A DNA stretch of 45,753 nucleotides from JAXDLW01 sp046262515 (GTDB lineage: Bacteria > Chloroflexota > Dormibacteria > DASZGP01). A model generated the notes under the pieces. That model saw only the letters and a list, made by a program, of their open reading frames with translations, had not been told where the DNA came from and did no database searches. The number at the start of each line of letters is the position of its first letter. Within the stretch, counting starts at the first letter, position 1. The stretch spans positions 1 through 45,753 of the forward strand of contig JBHEMP010000100.1 in NCBI GenBank assembly GCA_046262515.1, in the 5' to 3' direction. Positions 1 through 9,021 of this stretch are shown piece by piece. A program made the position numbers and the translations under genes.

Positions 1-3000
1 GCACGTGGGTACGCGCGTATCGTGCGGCGATGTCCGCGAGCGCCGCGCCCGGCGCCGCGGGCTCGCCCCCCAGCAGGTCAATGGGTAGGCCCGGCGGCAG
101 CGCCACGCCGAGGCCATCCCGGTAGCGTGCGGCGTCCTCCATGCTCACCCAGCGCCGCTCACCGGCGATGCGCAGCGGCAGGGCGCGGTGCTCACGCTGC
201 AGCAACTCCAGCCAGCCCCCGACGATGCCGCGGGCGGAGGCCTCCTCGACGCTGAGGTCGCCGAGCCGGTAGACAAGATCCAGGGCCTCGTCGTGGTCGC
301 GGGGCCGGCGGTCCTCGAGGAGGCCCTGCAGCTCCAACTCCAGCGAGGCGATGGCCTCCGGCGAGATCAGCTCGCGCAGCTCTTCCTCTCCCAGCAGCTC
401 GGCGAGGAGTTCGCGGTCCAGCGTCAGCGCCTGGGCCCGGCGCTCGCCGATGGGGGCATCCCCGTCGTACATGTACTGCGCGATGTAGTCGAACATCAGC
501 GAGGAGGCGAACGGCGAGGCGTGGCTGGTCTCCACCTCCACCACCCGCACCCGGCGCTCGCGCACGTCGGACATCAGCTGCGCCAGCGCATCCATGTCGA
601 AAACATCGGAGAGGATCTCCCGGTAGGTCTCGAGAACGATGGGGAAGTCGGGGTGCTGCGTCGCCACCTGGAGTAGATCGTGGCTGCGCTGTCGCTGCCG
701 CCACAGCGGCGTTCGCTGGTGGGGTCGCTGGCGCGGCAGGAGCAGCGCGCGCGCGGCGTTCTCGCGGAAGCGCGAGGCAAACAGGGCTGAGCCCTGCAAC
801 TGCGCGGTGACCGCGGCACGCACGTCCTCCGGGTCAAGGAAGAGGTCGGCCGCGGGGGGCGGCTCATCGGCCTCACCGAGCCGAATCGCGAAACCATCAT
901 CGGTATGGATGGCCTGGGTTTCGATCCCCGTCCGCTCTTCGATCCGAGCGGCGACGGCGAGCGCCCACGGTGCGTGGACGCGCGCTCCGAAGGGGGTCAG
1001 AACACAGAGACGCCAATCACCCAGCTGGTCGCGAAAACGCTCGATGACGATGGTGTGGTCATCCGGGACTGCGCCCGTAACGGACGCCTGCTCGGCTACG
1101 AAATCGAAGAGGTTGGCGGCCGCGCGCGCGTCCAGGCGCGACCGCTCCATCAGACCCGTGACCGCCTCGGAGCGCCCGTTCGCTGCCAGCTCCCGCGTCA
1201 GGCGCCCAACCTCCCGGCCGAGCTCCACCGGGCGCCCCTGCGCGTCGCCGTGCCAGAAGGCGATGGTCCCGGGCTGCCCGGGCGCGGGCAAAACCAGCAC
1301 CTCGGAGTGTGTGATGTCGACCACCTTCCAGCTGCTCGCGCCGAGGATGAAGGTCTGCCCCGGGCGCATCTCGTACACCATCTCCTCGTCCAGCTCACCG
1401 ATGCGCCGGCCTGGCCGTTTCCCCCCCGGGGGGGCGGCGATGCCGGCCGCCGCGAAGCCGGGGACACGGTCAGCGACAGGAGCGGCGCCCTCGAACAGGT
1501 TCACAGCGAACATCCCGCGGTCAGGGATCGTGCCGCCGCTGATCACCGCCAGCCGCTGGGCCCCGGCCCGGCCGCGCAAGCGCCCCTCGACCCGGTCCCA
1601 GGCGATGCGCGGGCGCAGCTCCCGGAACTCATCCGATGGGTACCGACCGGCCAGCATGTCAAGCACCGCGGTGAACGCCCGCTCCCCCAGTTCGCTGAAC
1701 GGGTATGCGCGCATCACCAGGCCGCGCATCTCATCCACGCCCCACTCGTCGAGCGCGCACATCGCGACCACCTGCTGGGCCAGCACGTCGAGTGGGTTGC
1801 GGGGGACGTGCGTGGTCTCGATGCGCCCGGCCAGCATTGCCTCCACCACCGCGGCCGCTTCCAGCAGGTCGCCGCGGTGCTTGGGGAAGATGACCCCCTC
1901 TGACGGTTCGCCGACATGGTGGCCCGCCCGCCCGATCCGCTGCAGCCCGGCGGAGACGCTGGGGGGCGCCTCCACCTGGATGACAAGGTCGACCGCGCCC
2001 ATGTCGATGCCCAGTTCCAGGCTGGAGGTCGCGATGATCGCCGGGAGCGTGCCGGCCTTGAGAGCCTCCTCTGTCTCTGTCCGCTGTTCGCGCGCGATCG
2101 ACCCGTGGTGCGCACGGACCAGCTCCCGCGGCCGGCCGTCCGCGAGCAGGGTGCGCACGCCCTCGGCCTCCGCGTGCTCCGCCCAGAGCTCATTGAGCCG
2201 GGCCGCGAGACGCTCCGCCAGGCGACGGGAGTTGACGAAGATGATGGTGGATCGGTGTGAGCGGATGAGCTCAAGGAGCCGTGGGTGGATTGCGGGCCAG
2301 ATCGACCGGCGCGGGCCGGCGTCGCCGGCACCCAGGGCCGCGGCCGGGCCACTGTACTCATCGGCTCCACGCTCGAGGTGGCCCATGTCCTCCACGGGAA
2401 CCTCGACACTGACCAGCAGCGTCTTGCGCTCGCCGGTGTCCACCAGCGTCACCTCGCGCCCGGCTCCGGCCAGGAATCGACCCACCTCCTCCAGGGGCCG
2501 CTGGGTCGCGGACAGGCCGATGCGCTGGGGCTCCGCGCCGGCCAGGTGGACCAGGCGCTCCAGGCTCAGGGACAGGTGGGCTCCACGCTTCGTGCCGGCC
2601 ATGGAATGGATCTCATCCACGATCACCCAGCGGACCGACCTGAGCACCTCGCGGACCTGGCTGGTGAGCATCAGAAAAAGGCTCTCCGGGGTCGTGATCA
2701 GGATGTCGGGGGGGTACCGCTGGATCGCGCGGCGGTCCGCCTGCGCGGTGTCCCCGGTGCGCACCCCGACGGTGATGTCCGGGATCGCGACACCGGCACG
2801 ACGGGCCTCGAGGGCCATGCCGGTGAGGGGCGAACGCAGGTTGCGCTCGACGTCCGCGGTCAGGGCCTTGAGAGGCGACACGTAGAGGACGCGGCAGCGC
2901 CGGGAGGGCTCCGGCAGTTCCTCCCGCGCCAACTGGTCGAGGCACCAGAAGAACGCCGCCAGTGTCTTGCCGCTACCGGTCGGCGCGCACATCAGGGTGT

Positions 3001-3133
3001 GCTCGCCACGCGCCACCGCGGCCCAGCCCTGGGCCTGCACCTCGGTGGGTCGATCGAACGCCCCCTCGAACCAGGCGCGTGCGGCGGCACCGAAGGGCGC
3101 CAGGGGGACCAGGGGGATAGGCGTCGGTTTCAC
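1..3133 (-). CDS. lhr: Lhr-family ATP-dependent helicase (3' end cut by window edge)
   Basis: The minus frame stays open from a GTG at 3133 to the left edge, giving at least 1044 residues. Lhr proteins are usually around 1500 residues, so the C-terminal third is missing. Visible superfamily 2 motifs are a Q-like element TEVQAQGW (about 30-37), Walker A APTGSGKT (50-57), DEIH (173-176) and SAT (208-210). RecA domain 2 follows, with FVNSRR, SSLELGID and QRIGRAGH. Family knowledge: Lhr proteins are 3'-5' DNA/RNA helicases linked to DNA repair. The gene diverges from thiD with only 23 bp between the chosen starts. It is a solid family call. The long opposite-strand frames across it are artefacts of GC-rich codon use. 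Confidence 0.93.
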   Translation of the reverse strand, partial: MKPTPIPLVPLAPFGAAARAWFEGAFDRPTEVQAQGWAAVARGEHTLMCAPTGSGKTLAAFFWCLDQLAREELPEPSRRCRVLYVSPLKALTADVERNLRSPLTGMALEARRAGVAIPDITVGVRTGDTAQADRRAIQRYPPDILITTPESLFLMLTSQVREVLRSVRWVIVDEIHSMAGTKRGAHLSLSLERLVHLAGAEPQRIGLSATQRPLEEVGRFLAGAGREVTLVDTGERKTLLVSVEVPVEDMGHLERGADEYSGPAAALGAGDAGPRRSIWPAIHPRLLELIRSHRSTIIFVNSRRLAERLAARLNELWAEHAEAEGVRTLLADGRPRELVRAHHGSIAREQRTETEEALKAGTLPAIIATSSLELGIDMGAVDLVIQVEAPPSVSAGLQRIGRAGHHVGEPSEGVIFPKHRGDLLEAAAVVEAMLAGRIETTHVPRNPLDVLAQQVVAMCALDEWGVDEMRGLVMRAYPFSELGERAFTAVLDMLAGRYPSDEFRELRPRIAWDRVEGRLRGRAGAQRLAVISGGTIPDRGMFAVNLFEGAAPVADRVPGFAAAGIAAPPGGKRPGRRIGELDEEMVYEMRPGQTFILGASSWKVVDITHSEVLVLPAPGQPGTIAFWHGDAQGRPVELGREVGRLTRELAANGRSEAVTGLMERSRLDARAAANLFDFVAEQASVTGAVPDDHTIVIERFRDQLGDWRLCVLTPFGARVHAPWALAVAARIEERTGIETQAIHTDDGFAIRLGEADEPPPAADLFLDPEDVRAAVTAQLQGSALFASRFRENAARALLLPRQRPHQRTPLWRQRQRSHDLLQVATQHPDFPIVLETYREILSDVFDMDALAQLMSDVRERRVRVVEVETSHASPFASSLMFDYIAQYMYDGDAPIGERRAQALTLDRELLAELLGEEELRELISPEAIASLELELQGLLEDRRPRDHDEALDLVYRLGDLSVEEASARGIVGGWLELLQREHRALPLRIAGERRWVSMEDAARYRDGLGVALPPGLPIDLLGGEPAAPGAALADIAARYARTHV

Positions 3134-3156
3134 GAACCGAGTCTAGGAGCGTGCCG

Positions 3157-4008
3157 GTGCTACCATCCCGCCTTGTGGTAGCCGAGGGCGTCCCGGTTGC
3201 CGCCACCATCGCGGGCAGCGACTCAGGCGGCGGCGCCGGTATCCAGGCCGACCTCAAGACCTTCGCCGCCTGCGGCGTCTACGGCTGCAGCGCGATCGTG
3301 GCGCTCACCGCCCAGAACACCACCGGGGTGCGTGCGGTGCGGGTCACCGACGCGGCCATGGTGGCGGCGCAGGTTGACGCGATCGCAGAGGACTTCCGAC
3401 CCGCCGCCTGGAAGACGGGCATGCTCGCGTCCAGTGAAGTCGTCTCCACCGTCATCGAACGCCTGTCGGCCATCGCCGCGGCCAATGTGGTCGTTGACCC
3501 GGTGATGGTCGCGAAGTCGGGTGCCCAACTTCTGCCGGGCGAGGCCATCGACGCGATGCGGCAAGGTCTGTTGCCACTGGCCCTGGTCGTGACGCCCAAC
3601 CTGCCCGAGGCCGAGTCGCTCACCGGTATCGCGGTGTCTGACGCGGCATCCGGGCGGCGGGCAGTCCTGGCGCTGGCGCGGCTGGGACCGAGGGTGGTGG
3701 TGCTGAAGGGGGGTCATGCCGACGGCGACCCCGTCGTGGACACGGTTTTCGATGCCCGCGACGACAGCTGGATCACCATCCGAAATGCCCGGGTGCACGG
3801 CACATCCACACATGGCACCGGGTGCACGCTGAGTGCGGCCATAGCCGCCTTCCTGGCCCGCGGCATGGACCCGCTCGAGGCGGTGAGAGCCGCGAGGAGG
3901 TACCTGCAGGAGGCTCTGTTGCGTGCGCCCGGGCTGGGCGCCGGGCACGGGCCGCTCGGACATCTGCCATTCGTCGACCAGTCCAGTGGTGAGCAGGCGG
4001 TAAATTAA
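3157..4008 (+). CDS. thiD: Hydroxymethylpyrimidine/phosphomethylpyrimidine kinase
   Basis: ThiD phosphorylates HMP and HMP-phosphate with ATP in the cytoplasm to make the pyrimidine half of thiamine. Diagnostic motifs are TIAGSDSGGGAGIQADLKTF near the N-terminus, VVDPVMVAKSG in the middle and HGTGCTLSAAIAAF, which is the anion-hole GTGC of the ribokinase-like fold. I chose GTG 3157 (283 residues) because AGGAG at 3145-3149 lies 7 nt upstream. GTG 3151 is too close to that site, and GTG 3175 is an in-frame alternative nearer the usual family start. No thiE or thiM lies beside it, so it appears to be a lone pathway gene. It diverges from lhr and is followed 43 bp later by the M23 peptidase. Confidence 0.93.
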   Translation: MLPSRLVVAEGVPVAATIAGSDSGGGAGIQADLKTFAACGVYGCSAIVALTAQNTTGVRAVRVTDAAMVAAQVDAIAEDFRPAAWKTGMLASSEVVSTVIERLSAIAAANVVVDPVMVAKSGAQLLPGEAIDAMRQGLLPLALVVTPNLPEAESLTGIAVSDAASGRRAVLALARLGPRVVVLKGGHADGDPVVDTVFDARDDSWITIRNARVHGTSTHGTGCTLSAAIAAFLARGMDPLEAVRAARRYLQEALLRAPGLGAGHGPLGHLPFVDQSSGEQAVN

Positions 4009-4051
4009 CCTGTCCAGGTAACCGGGGGATAAAGCGGGAGGCTCACAACTG

Positions 4052-5701
4052 TTGATTCGCACACCAGGTCCGCGCGTCCTCGGAGCGATCGCCGGGGGAC
4101 TGCTGGCGGTTCTGCAGTTGTGTCTGCCGACCGTTCTTGCCGCCAGCGCCGACCCTCCATGCATCACCGGGGTGACCTGCCCGGCCTCACCGACCCCGAC
4201 CGCCGCTCCATCCCCGAGGCCCTCCGCGACGCCCACGCGTGCGCCCTCTCCACGGCCCGCACCGGCCGCCGCGGCGCCTGCCTCGACCTCGCCGGCAAGT
4301 CCGAGCCCCTCGCCGTCCGCGTCAGCGCCGCCGGCCACCGCCCGGTTCCACAATGCGCCCTTCCTGACCCAGCTGCTCACGGTGCTGAACCGGCCGATCA
4401 GCGCGCGGGCGCCCGACCTCCGTCACTTCCGTATCGATGCCGCGTCCGCTGCCCGGGCCCGGGCCGACGCCGCGGCGGCGGAGAAGCCCAGGGGACGTGC
4501 AGACGGGGCGCCACTGGCGGCCGTCACCCTGGCGGCCGGAATCGGTCTCCTGGTGGCCGGATGGTTCGGGCCGCGTCGTTTGAAGCTGAACCGAGGGGCC
4601 ACAACCATGATTGCCGCCGTCCTGGTGGCAGTGGCCGCAAGCGGAACCGCGCCGTCGGGATCCACTTCACCGACAGCAGCCCGCGTGGCTCGGGGGATCG
4701 CCCCGGCGGTCATCGCGCGGGAAGTCGCGACCGTGGCCCCAAGGGCTCCGTCCGTACAGGTCAACAGCCAGGGGCCCGACTGGCCGGCGCTGCTGGCGGT
4801 TGAACTTGAGCTTTCTCACAACCTTGACTCGCTGGCCCAGCAGGAGGCGCTGATCCGCACCATCGCCAGCAGCGCGACAGCGACGGCGGAGCCGGCGGAT
4901 CCCGTGGCAACCGGCCCCGGGGCCGATCGCGGCGGCCGGGTCGATGACGAGATGCAGAGCCAACTCCGGCTGCAGCACCTGCTTGAGGCTTACCGGGAGG
5001 CGACGGCGCGCTACCAGGATGCTCTGCGCAGGGAGTACGACGTATATCGCGCCGCGGCGCGGGACCCGGCGCGGAAGCAGCAGCTTGTGGTCGCCGCCGC
5101 AAGTTCGCCGCGGCCCGAGGTAAAGGAGGCGGTGACCTACAACCTGGCCCTGGTCCAGTCGCGGCTCGACCAGGAAGCGGCGATCAACGGCGCCGAGGAG
5201 CGGCTCGCGGCCCTCGGCTCACTGTCGGGCGCTCAGCTCAGCGCGATGAAGCACCACCAGCCGTTCATCGTGCCGGTGCAGGCTCCGGTCGTCCAGGGCT
5301 TCGGTGCAACCGACGTCGGCTTTGAGCCCCCGGTGACATACCGCGGCACCTTCTATCCCCACTTCCATACGGGTATCGACCTGACCGCACCCGAGAACGC
5401 CCCGGTCCACGTCGCGGCGGACGGCGTTGTCCTGCTCGCCTCGGCCAGCCGTGACGCCCAGGGCAACTACTCGGGCTACGGCAACTACGTCGTCATTGCA
5501 CACCCGGAGGGATTCGTCACCCTCTACGGCCACCTCAACGCCCTATCTGTGAAGGAGGGAGATGTTGTCCACCAGGGCCAGGTCCTTGGCCTGGAGGGAT
5601 CGACGGGGCTGTCCACGGGTCCGCACGTGCACTTCGAGATTCGCCATAACAACGAGTGGGTCGATCCAATGCCGTACCTCACGGGGCAGATCGCGACTTA
5701 G
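4052..5701 (+). CDS. Secreted or anchored M23-family metallopeptidase
   Basis: This 549-residue protein starts at TTG 4052 with a GGGAG site about 11 nt upstream. Order of parts: hydrophobic signal segment (about 10-31), Pro/Ser/Thr-rich linker (about 43-95), two further hydrophobic stretches (about 155-171 and 184-199), a helical region (about 250-400) and a C-terminal LytM/M23 domain. Zinc ligands are in place: HTGID (H439, D443) and HVH (H525, H527), with YGHL (H494) between them. Family knowledge: these enzymes cut peptidoglycan peptide cross-links or activate amidases. The Pro-rich spacer suits a protein crossing a thick wall. It is convergent with the CNB protein that ends at 5765. The two internal hydrophobic segments make the topology uncertain. 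Confidence 0.87.
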   Translation: MIRTPGPRVLGAIAGGLLAVLQLCLPTVLAASADPPCITGVTCPASPTPTAAPSPRPSATPTRAPSPRPAPAAAAPASTSPASPSPSPSASAPPATARFHNAPFLTQLLTVLNRPISARAPDLRHFRIDAASAARARADAAAAEKPRGRADGAPLAAVTLAAGIGLLVAGWFGPRRLKLNRGATTMIAAVLVAVAASGTAPSGSTSPTAARVARGIAPAVIAREVATVAPRAPSVQVNSQGPDWPALLAVELELSHNLDSLAQQEALIRTIASSATATAEPADPVATGPGADRGGRVDDEMQSQLRLQHLLEAYREATARYQDALRREYDVYRAAARDPARKQQLVVAAASSPRPEVKEAVTYNLALVQSRLDQEAAINGAEERLAALGSLSGAQLSAMKHHQPFIVPVQAPVVQGFGATDVGFEPPVTYRGTFYPHFHTGIDLTAPENAPVHVAADGVVLLASASRDAQGNYSGYGNYVVIAHPEGFVTLYGHLNALSVKEGDVVHQGQVLGLEGSTGLSTGPHVHFEIRHNNEWVDPMPYLTGQIAT

Positions 5702-5764
5702 CCGGATCTACCGCGACGGATCCCGCGGCTCACAGGCGAGAACGCACGACATGGGCCGCGGGCG

Positions 5765-6763
5765 CTAGGGAGCGGGCACCTCTCGCCGGTGGTGCACCGC
5801 AAGCTGGCTCAACAGCGATGGCTCGATCGCATCCGGCTGGATCGCCGCGACACTGACCGCCGTCACCGCCTTCAGCGTTGATGTCCGGCGCCCGGATTCC
5901 AACAACGCCCGCTCGCCAACGACCACACCCGGTCCCAGGTGGGCCAGGAGCTCGCCGCCGGCCTCAACTGAAAGCACACCGTCGAGGAGCAGGAAGAGTT
6001 CAGTCCCCGGGGATCCCTCGGCGCACAGCACCTGCCCGGCCTTGAGCCGTCGCATTTCGGGGCGCGTACCGCCACGCATGATGTGACTGGAAAGTTCATG
6101 CTCCAGCGCCGTCTCGACGGCCGTGACAAGGGCAGGCGAGTCCTCGTCTCCCCACGGGGTGTGGGCGCCGAAGGCCTTGCCGGTCCATGACTTCCAGTCG
6201 ATCAGGCCGCTCTTCTGCACGAGGTTGGCTGAGCCATCGTAGATCCAATGGCGCGGGAAGGGACTGGCGCCGACAACCTCGTGCTCGACGGTGCCATCCG
6301 CATGCAGCGTCAGGGCCAGGGTGGTCCACGCCAGCGGCGCTGTGACCTGGATGAATGGGGGGTACTTGACCTTGCGCGGGAGCGGCAGGCCGGTGCGGCC
6401 GCCGGCGGTCTGCAGGAAGCGGACAGACGTCGCCGTGACGGTGGGCTCGGGACGCCGGTCCGGGAACGCGGCCGCCGCGACGCTCATGCTGCCGGCACCA
6501 AGGTTGACCACGGTGGCTCCAATCTGGCCGCCGCCACCCTGGCCATGGCCGGTCACCACGCCGTCTTCAACCTCGATCCAGGCGGTGAGGTGATTGGCGA
6601 AACGGAAGCGGTCGGCGCGGCGCAGCGCGTCCAGGTCATCGATGTGCTGCGGCGGGGGCTCATCGTAGTGGTTGACCCCCATGTCGAACGGCAGGCGAAA
6701 AAGCCCGGGGATGGCCTCGGACGGGATCCACGAAATGGACGTGACGCTGGACTCAATGCGCAT
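5765..6763 (-). CDS. Cyclic-nucleotide-binding-domain protein with an unrecognised N-terminal domain
   Basis: 332 residues. The start at ATG 6763 is well supported by AAGGAG 7 nt upstream. The first about 220 residues match no family I can name and have no membrane segment. They contain a Gly-rich patch (GHGQGGGGQIG, about 72-82). Residues about 225-325 form a CNB domain with the phosphate-binding cassette GERALLESGRRTSTL, keeping the ribose-contact Glu (E284) and an Arg in the expected place (R292/R293). There is no HTH, so this is not a Crp regulator. The cyclic nucleotide probably controls the N-terminal domain. It diverges from a response regulator-cyclase gene across about 150 bp. A functional link between cyclase and receptor is my inference. 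Confidence 0.72.
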   Translation of the reverse strand: MRIESSVTSISWIPSEAIPGLFRLPFDMGVNHYDEPPPQHIDDLDALRRADRFRFANHLTAWIEVEDGVVTGHGQGGGGQIGATVVNLGAGSMSVAAAAFPDRRPEPTVTATSVRFLQTAGGRTGLPLPRKVKYPPFIQVTAPLAWTTLALTLHADGTVEHEVVGASPFPRHWIYDGSANLVQKSGLIDWKSWTGKAFGAHTPWGDEDSPALVTAVETALEHELSSHIMRGGTRPEMRRLKAGQVLCAEGSPGTELFLLLDGVLSVEAGGELLAHLGPGVVVGERALLESGRRTSTLKAVTAVSVAAIQPDAIEPSLLSQLAVHHRREVPAP

Positions 6764-6837
6764 GTTCCGGCTCCTTTTGTTGGACGGCCCCAGCGTAGGT
6801 CCTCCCGCCGCCGCGGTCGAGGATGCGGACTAGTGTG

Positions 6838-6862
6838 CCGGGGGCGGAATTCCCTCCCCCGG
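6838..6862. promoter_or_regulatory. Inverted repeat in the divergent CNB/cyclase intergenic region
   Basis: Perfect 7-bp arms CCGGGGG and CCCCCGG are separated by 11 nt that contain the small palindrome GGAATTCC. It lies 53 nt upstream of the cyclase start and 75 nt upstream of the CNB start. It could be an operator or a leader hairpin. In such GC-rich DNA, chance arms of this kind are not rare. Confidence 0.3.
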
Positions 6863-6914
6863 TGGTGGTGCCTGCCCCCTTGTCGGGAATCTCTGGCGAG
6901 CGTCTGATAGCGGT

Positions 6915-8243
6915 ATGCCGGAAAGTCGCATCACCGTCTTCCTCGCCGACGACAACCTCATCGTCCGCGCGGGGGTCCGGGCCCTTCTGGAGATGGACGA
7001 CGGGATCGAGGTCGTCGGGGTGGCCGGGGACTACGATGGGCTGGTCGCCGGGGCGGGGGCGGCGCACCCGCAGGTTGTGGTCACCGACATCCGCATGCCC
7101 CCGGCGTTCAGCTCCGAGGGAATTGACGCGGCGCGGGAGGTTCGCAAACAGCACCCCGGCACGGGTATCGTCGTCCTCTCGCAGTTCGACGAGCCGGAAT
7201 ATGCAATCTCGCTGCTCCAGGACGGAGCGTCGGGGATGGCCTACCTCCTCAAGGACCGCGTCGCCGACGGCGACCAGCTCCTCCGCGCCATCCGCGAGGT
7301 GACTGCCGGCGGCTCCATGCTCGACCCCCGCATCGTGGAGACCATGACCCGCCCTGTGACCGCCGCGGGAAGCGGGCTCTCAGCGGCAGAGGAGGCACTT
7401 CTCCAGCAGGTCGCCGAGGGCAAAACCATCAAGGCCATCGCCGCGGCGGCGCGCACGACGCCGGCATCAGTAGCGGCAGATGTTGACAGTCTCTTTCTCA
7501 AGCTCGCACAGGATGCCTCCTCGGGCGCCAGCGGCGCGCTGCAGCGCCTGAAGTCGCTGCACCAGGCAATCATCAGCAGCGAAGAGCAGGGTGAGCAGCT
7601 GAGCCGAATGCTGCCAAGGTCGATAGCGGAGCGGGTGAGGCGCGACGGGGGGACGGTGGGCGCCACAGAGCGCGTGGTGGTGACCGTCCTGATGAGCGAC
7701 GTCCGCGGCTACACAACCATCGCCGAGGATGCCGATCCCACCCTACTTGCGGGTCAACTCTCAGAGCACCGCGGCCGGATGAATGAGTGCGTCAGCGCCG
7801 AGGGTGGGACCATCATGCAGTTTGTCGGGGACGCGGTGATGGCGGTGTTCGGCGCGCCGCTGACGCTGGCCGACCACGCGGACCACGCCGTCGCCGCCGC
7901 GCAGCGGATGCACGCCGCGCAGGAGGAGTTGAACCGGGAATGGGCGGCGCGGAGCCTGCCGGCGTTCGGGCTCGGGATGGGCGTCTCCACGGGGGAGGTG
8001 GCGGCCGCCATCCTGGGCTCCGAGGACCGCCTGGAATATTCGATGGTCGGCGACAGCGTCAACCTGACGCAGCGCCTGCAGCAATGGGCCGCCGCCGGGG
8101 AGACGGTCTTGAGCGAAGCGACGCACGGCGCGCTCAGTGTCCCGCTGGATGCGGAGCGGCTCGAGCCTCAGCTGGTCAAGGGCCGTCACACCCCGGTGGT
8201 CGCCTACCGTGTCGCGGCACGGGCGCCAGACCCGGCATCATGA
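6915..8243 (+). CDS. Response regulator fused to a class III adenylate/guanylate cyclase
   Basis: 442 residues from ATG 6915. Residues 1-135 are a receiver: acidic DD (12-13), phospho-acceptor D58 in TDIRMPP, and Lys in LLKDR. Residues about 153-200 align with the LuxR HTH of the neighbouring regulator but are degenerate (LSAAEEALLQQVAEGKTIKAI). Residues about 250-440 are a class III cyclase with metal ligands D262 (SDVRGYT) and D306 (FVGDAVMAVFGAP), plus transition-state N383 and R387 (GDSVNLTQRL). The two positions that normally choose adenine or guanine are Q302 and S376 rather than Lys and Asp, so the product cannot be read from sequence. Phosphorylation presumably gates cyclase activity. 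Candidate kinases lie 1.2-7.7 kb downstream on the other strand. Confidence 0.88.
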   Translation: MPESRITVFLADDNLIVRAGVRALLEMDDGIEVVGVAGDYDGLVAGAGAAHPQVVVTDIRMPPAFSSEGIDAAREVRKQHPGTGIVVLSQFDEPEYAISLLQDGASGMAYLLKDRVADGDQLLRAIREVTAGGSMLDPRIVETMTRPVTAAGSGLSAAEEALLQQVAEGKTIKAIAAAARTTPASVAADVDSLFLKLAQDASSGASGALQRLKSLHQAIISSEEQGEQLSRMLPRSIAERVRRDGGTVGATERVVVTVLMSDVRGYTTIAEDADPTLLAGQLSEHRGRMNECVSAEGGTIMQFVGDAVMAVFGAPLTLADHADHAVAAAQRMHAAQEELNREWAARSLPAFGLGMGVSTGEVAAAILGSEDRLEYSMVGDSVNLTQRLQQWAAAGETVLSEATHGALSVPLDAERLEPQLVKGRHTPVVAYRVAARAPDPAS

Positions 8244-8272
8244 GCGCCGCGAGCTTGGCCGGGATCCACGGC

Positions 8273-8941
8273 TTAGCTGGACGTGCGACCCAGGTAGACC
8301 AGCGTGGCCTTGACGCGGCGGTGGACGTCGGGCTCCTCACCGAGCCCGAGCTTGGAGAAGATCGAGTTGATGTGCTTCTCGACGGCGCGTTCAGTGAGGA
8401 AGAGGGCCGCCGCGATGGCGGCGTTGTTCCGGCCCTGGGCAACCTCTGCGAGCACCTCGCGCTCCCTCGGCGTCAGGGAATCGAGGGGAGAGTCGGCGCG
8501 CCCTGCTCGGGCCTCGACAAGCGCCTCGACCACCCGGGGATCGATGACCGAGCCCCCGCGGTTGACCTCCTCGATGGCGTACCGCAACTGCCCCACGTCC
8601 GAGACGCGCTCCTTGAGCAGGTAGGCACGACCCGCGGCGCCGTTCTCCAGGAGAGCCAGCGCGTAGTCCGCCTCGACGAACTGGCTGAGAACGACCACCC
8701 CAGTCCCCGGCGAGTCCCGGCGCAGTTGGTGGGCAACCTGCAATCCCTCGTCGGTGCCGGTTGGCGGCATGCGGATATCAGTGAGAAGTACATCAGGGCG
8801 ATGCTCCAGGACCGCGCGGTTGAGCGACTCCAGGTCTTCGCACGTGGCCACCAGCTCGATGCCGTCCTCTTCCTCAAGGAGCTGCCTGATGCCCTCACGA
8901 ACGAGGTAGTTGTCCTCGGCCAGCACGACCCTGATCCCCAC
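8273..8941 (-). CDS. NarL/LuxR-family response regulator
   Basis: A complete two-domain regulator of 222 residues. The receiver has phospho-acceptor D55 in LLTDIRMPP, and a LuxR HTH (about 155-215) begins LTPREREVLAEVAQGR. I chose GTG 8941 because the receiver begins immediately (VGIRVVLAEDN). The open frame continues to an ATG at 9058, but that would overlap the divergent gene at 9022 and add an Arg/Cys/His-rich tail unlike any receiver. The protein is a clear paralogue of the receiver-HTH half of the cyclase fusion, down to shared DIRMPP and GxGxVVLSQF strings. That suggests a duplication after which one copy gained a cyclase. Convergent with the cyclase gene (29 bp apart). Confidence 0.93.
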   Translation of the reverse strand: MGIRVVLAEDNYLVREGIRQLLEEEDGIELVATCEDLESLNRAVLEHRPDVLLTDIRMPPTGTDEGLQVAHQLRRDSPGTGVVVLSQFVEADYALALLENGAAGRAYLLKERVSDVGQLRYAIEEVNRGGSVIDPRVVEALVEARAGRADSPLDSLTPREREVLAEVAQGRNNAAIAAALFLTERAVEKHINSIFSKLGLGEEPDVHRRVKATLVYLGRTSS

Positions 8942-9021
8942 CGGCCCAAGGATAGGTGCGAAGCGGCAACAGTGGTGCAGGCACGACTGACGCGTAATGC
9001 CCCGGCGGCTAGCGTGGTCGC

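Noticed and set aside
639..2885. Long plus-strand open frame of 748 codons across the helicase region
   Set aside because: It is antisense to lhr, which has clear helicase motifs. The frame's product is Arg/Ser/Pro-rich with no domain, typical of GC-rich shadow frames.
5722..5762. 8-bp inverted repeat CCCGCGGC/GCCGCGGG between convergent genes as a terminator
   Set aside because: The 25-nt loop is too long for a convincing terminator, there is no T-tract, and such GC arms are common by chance here.
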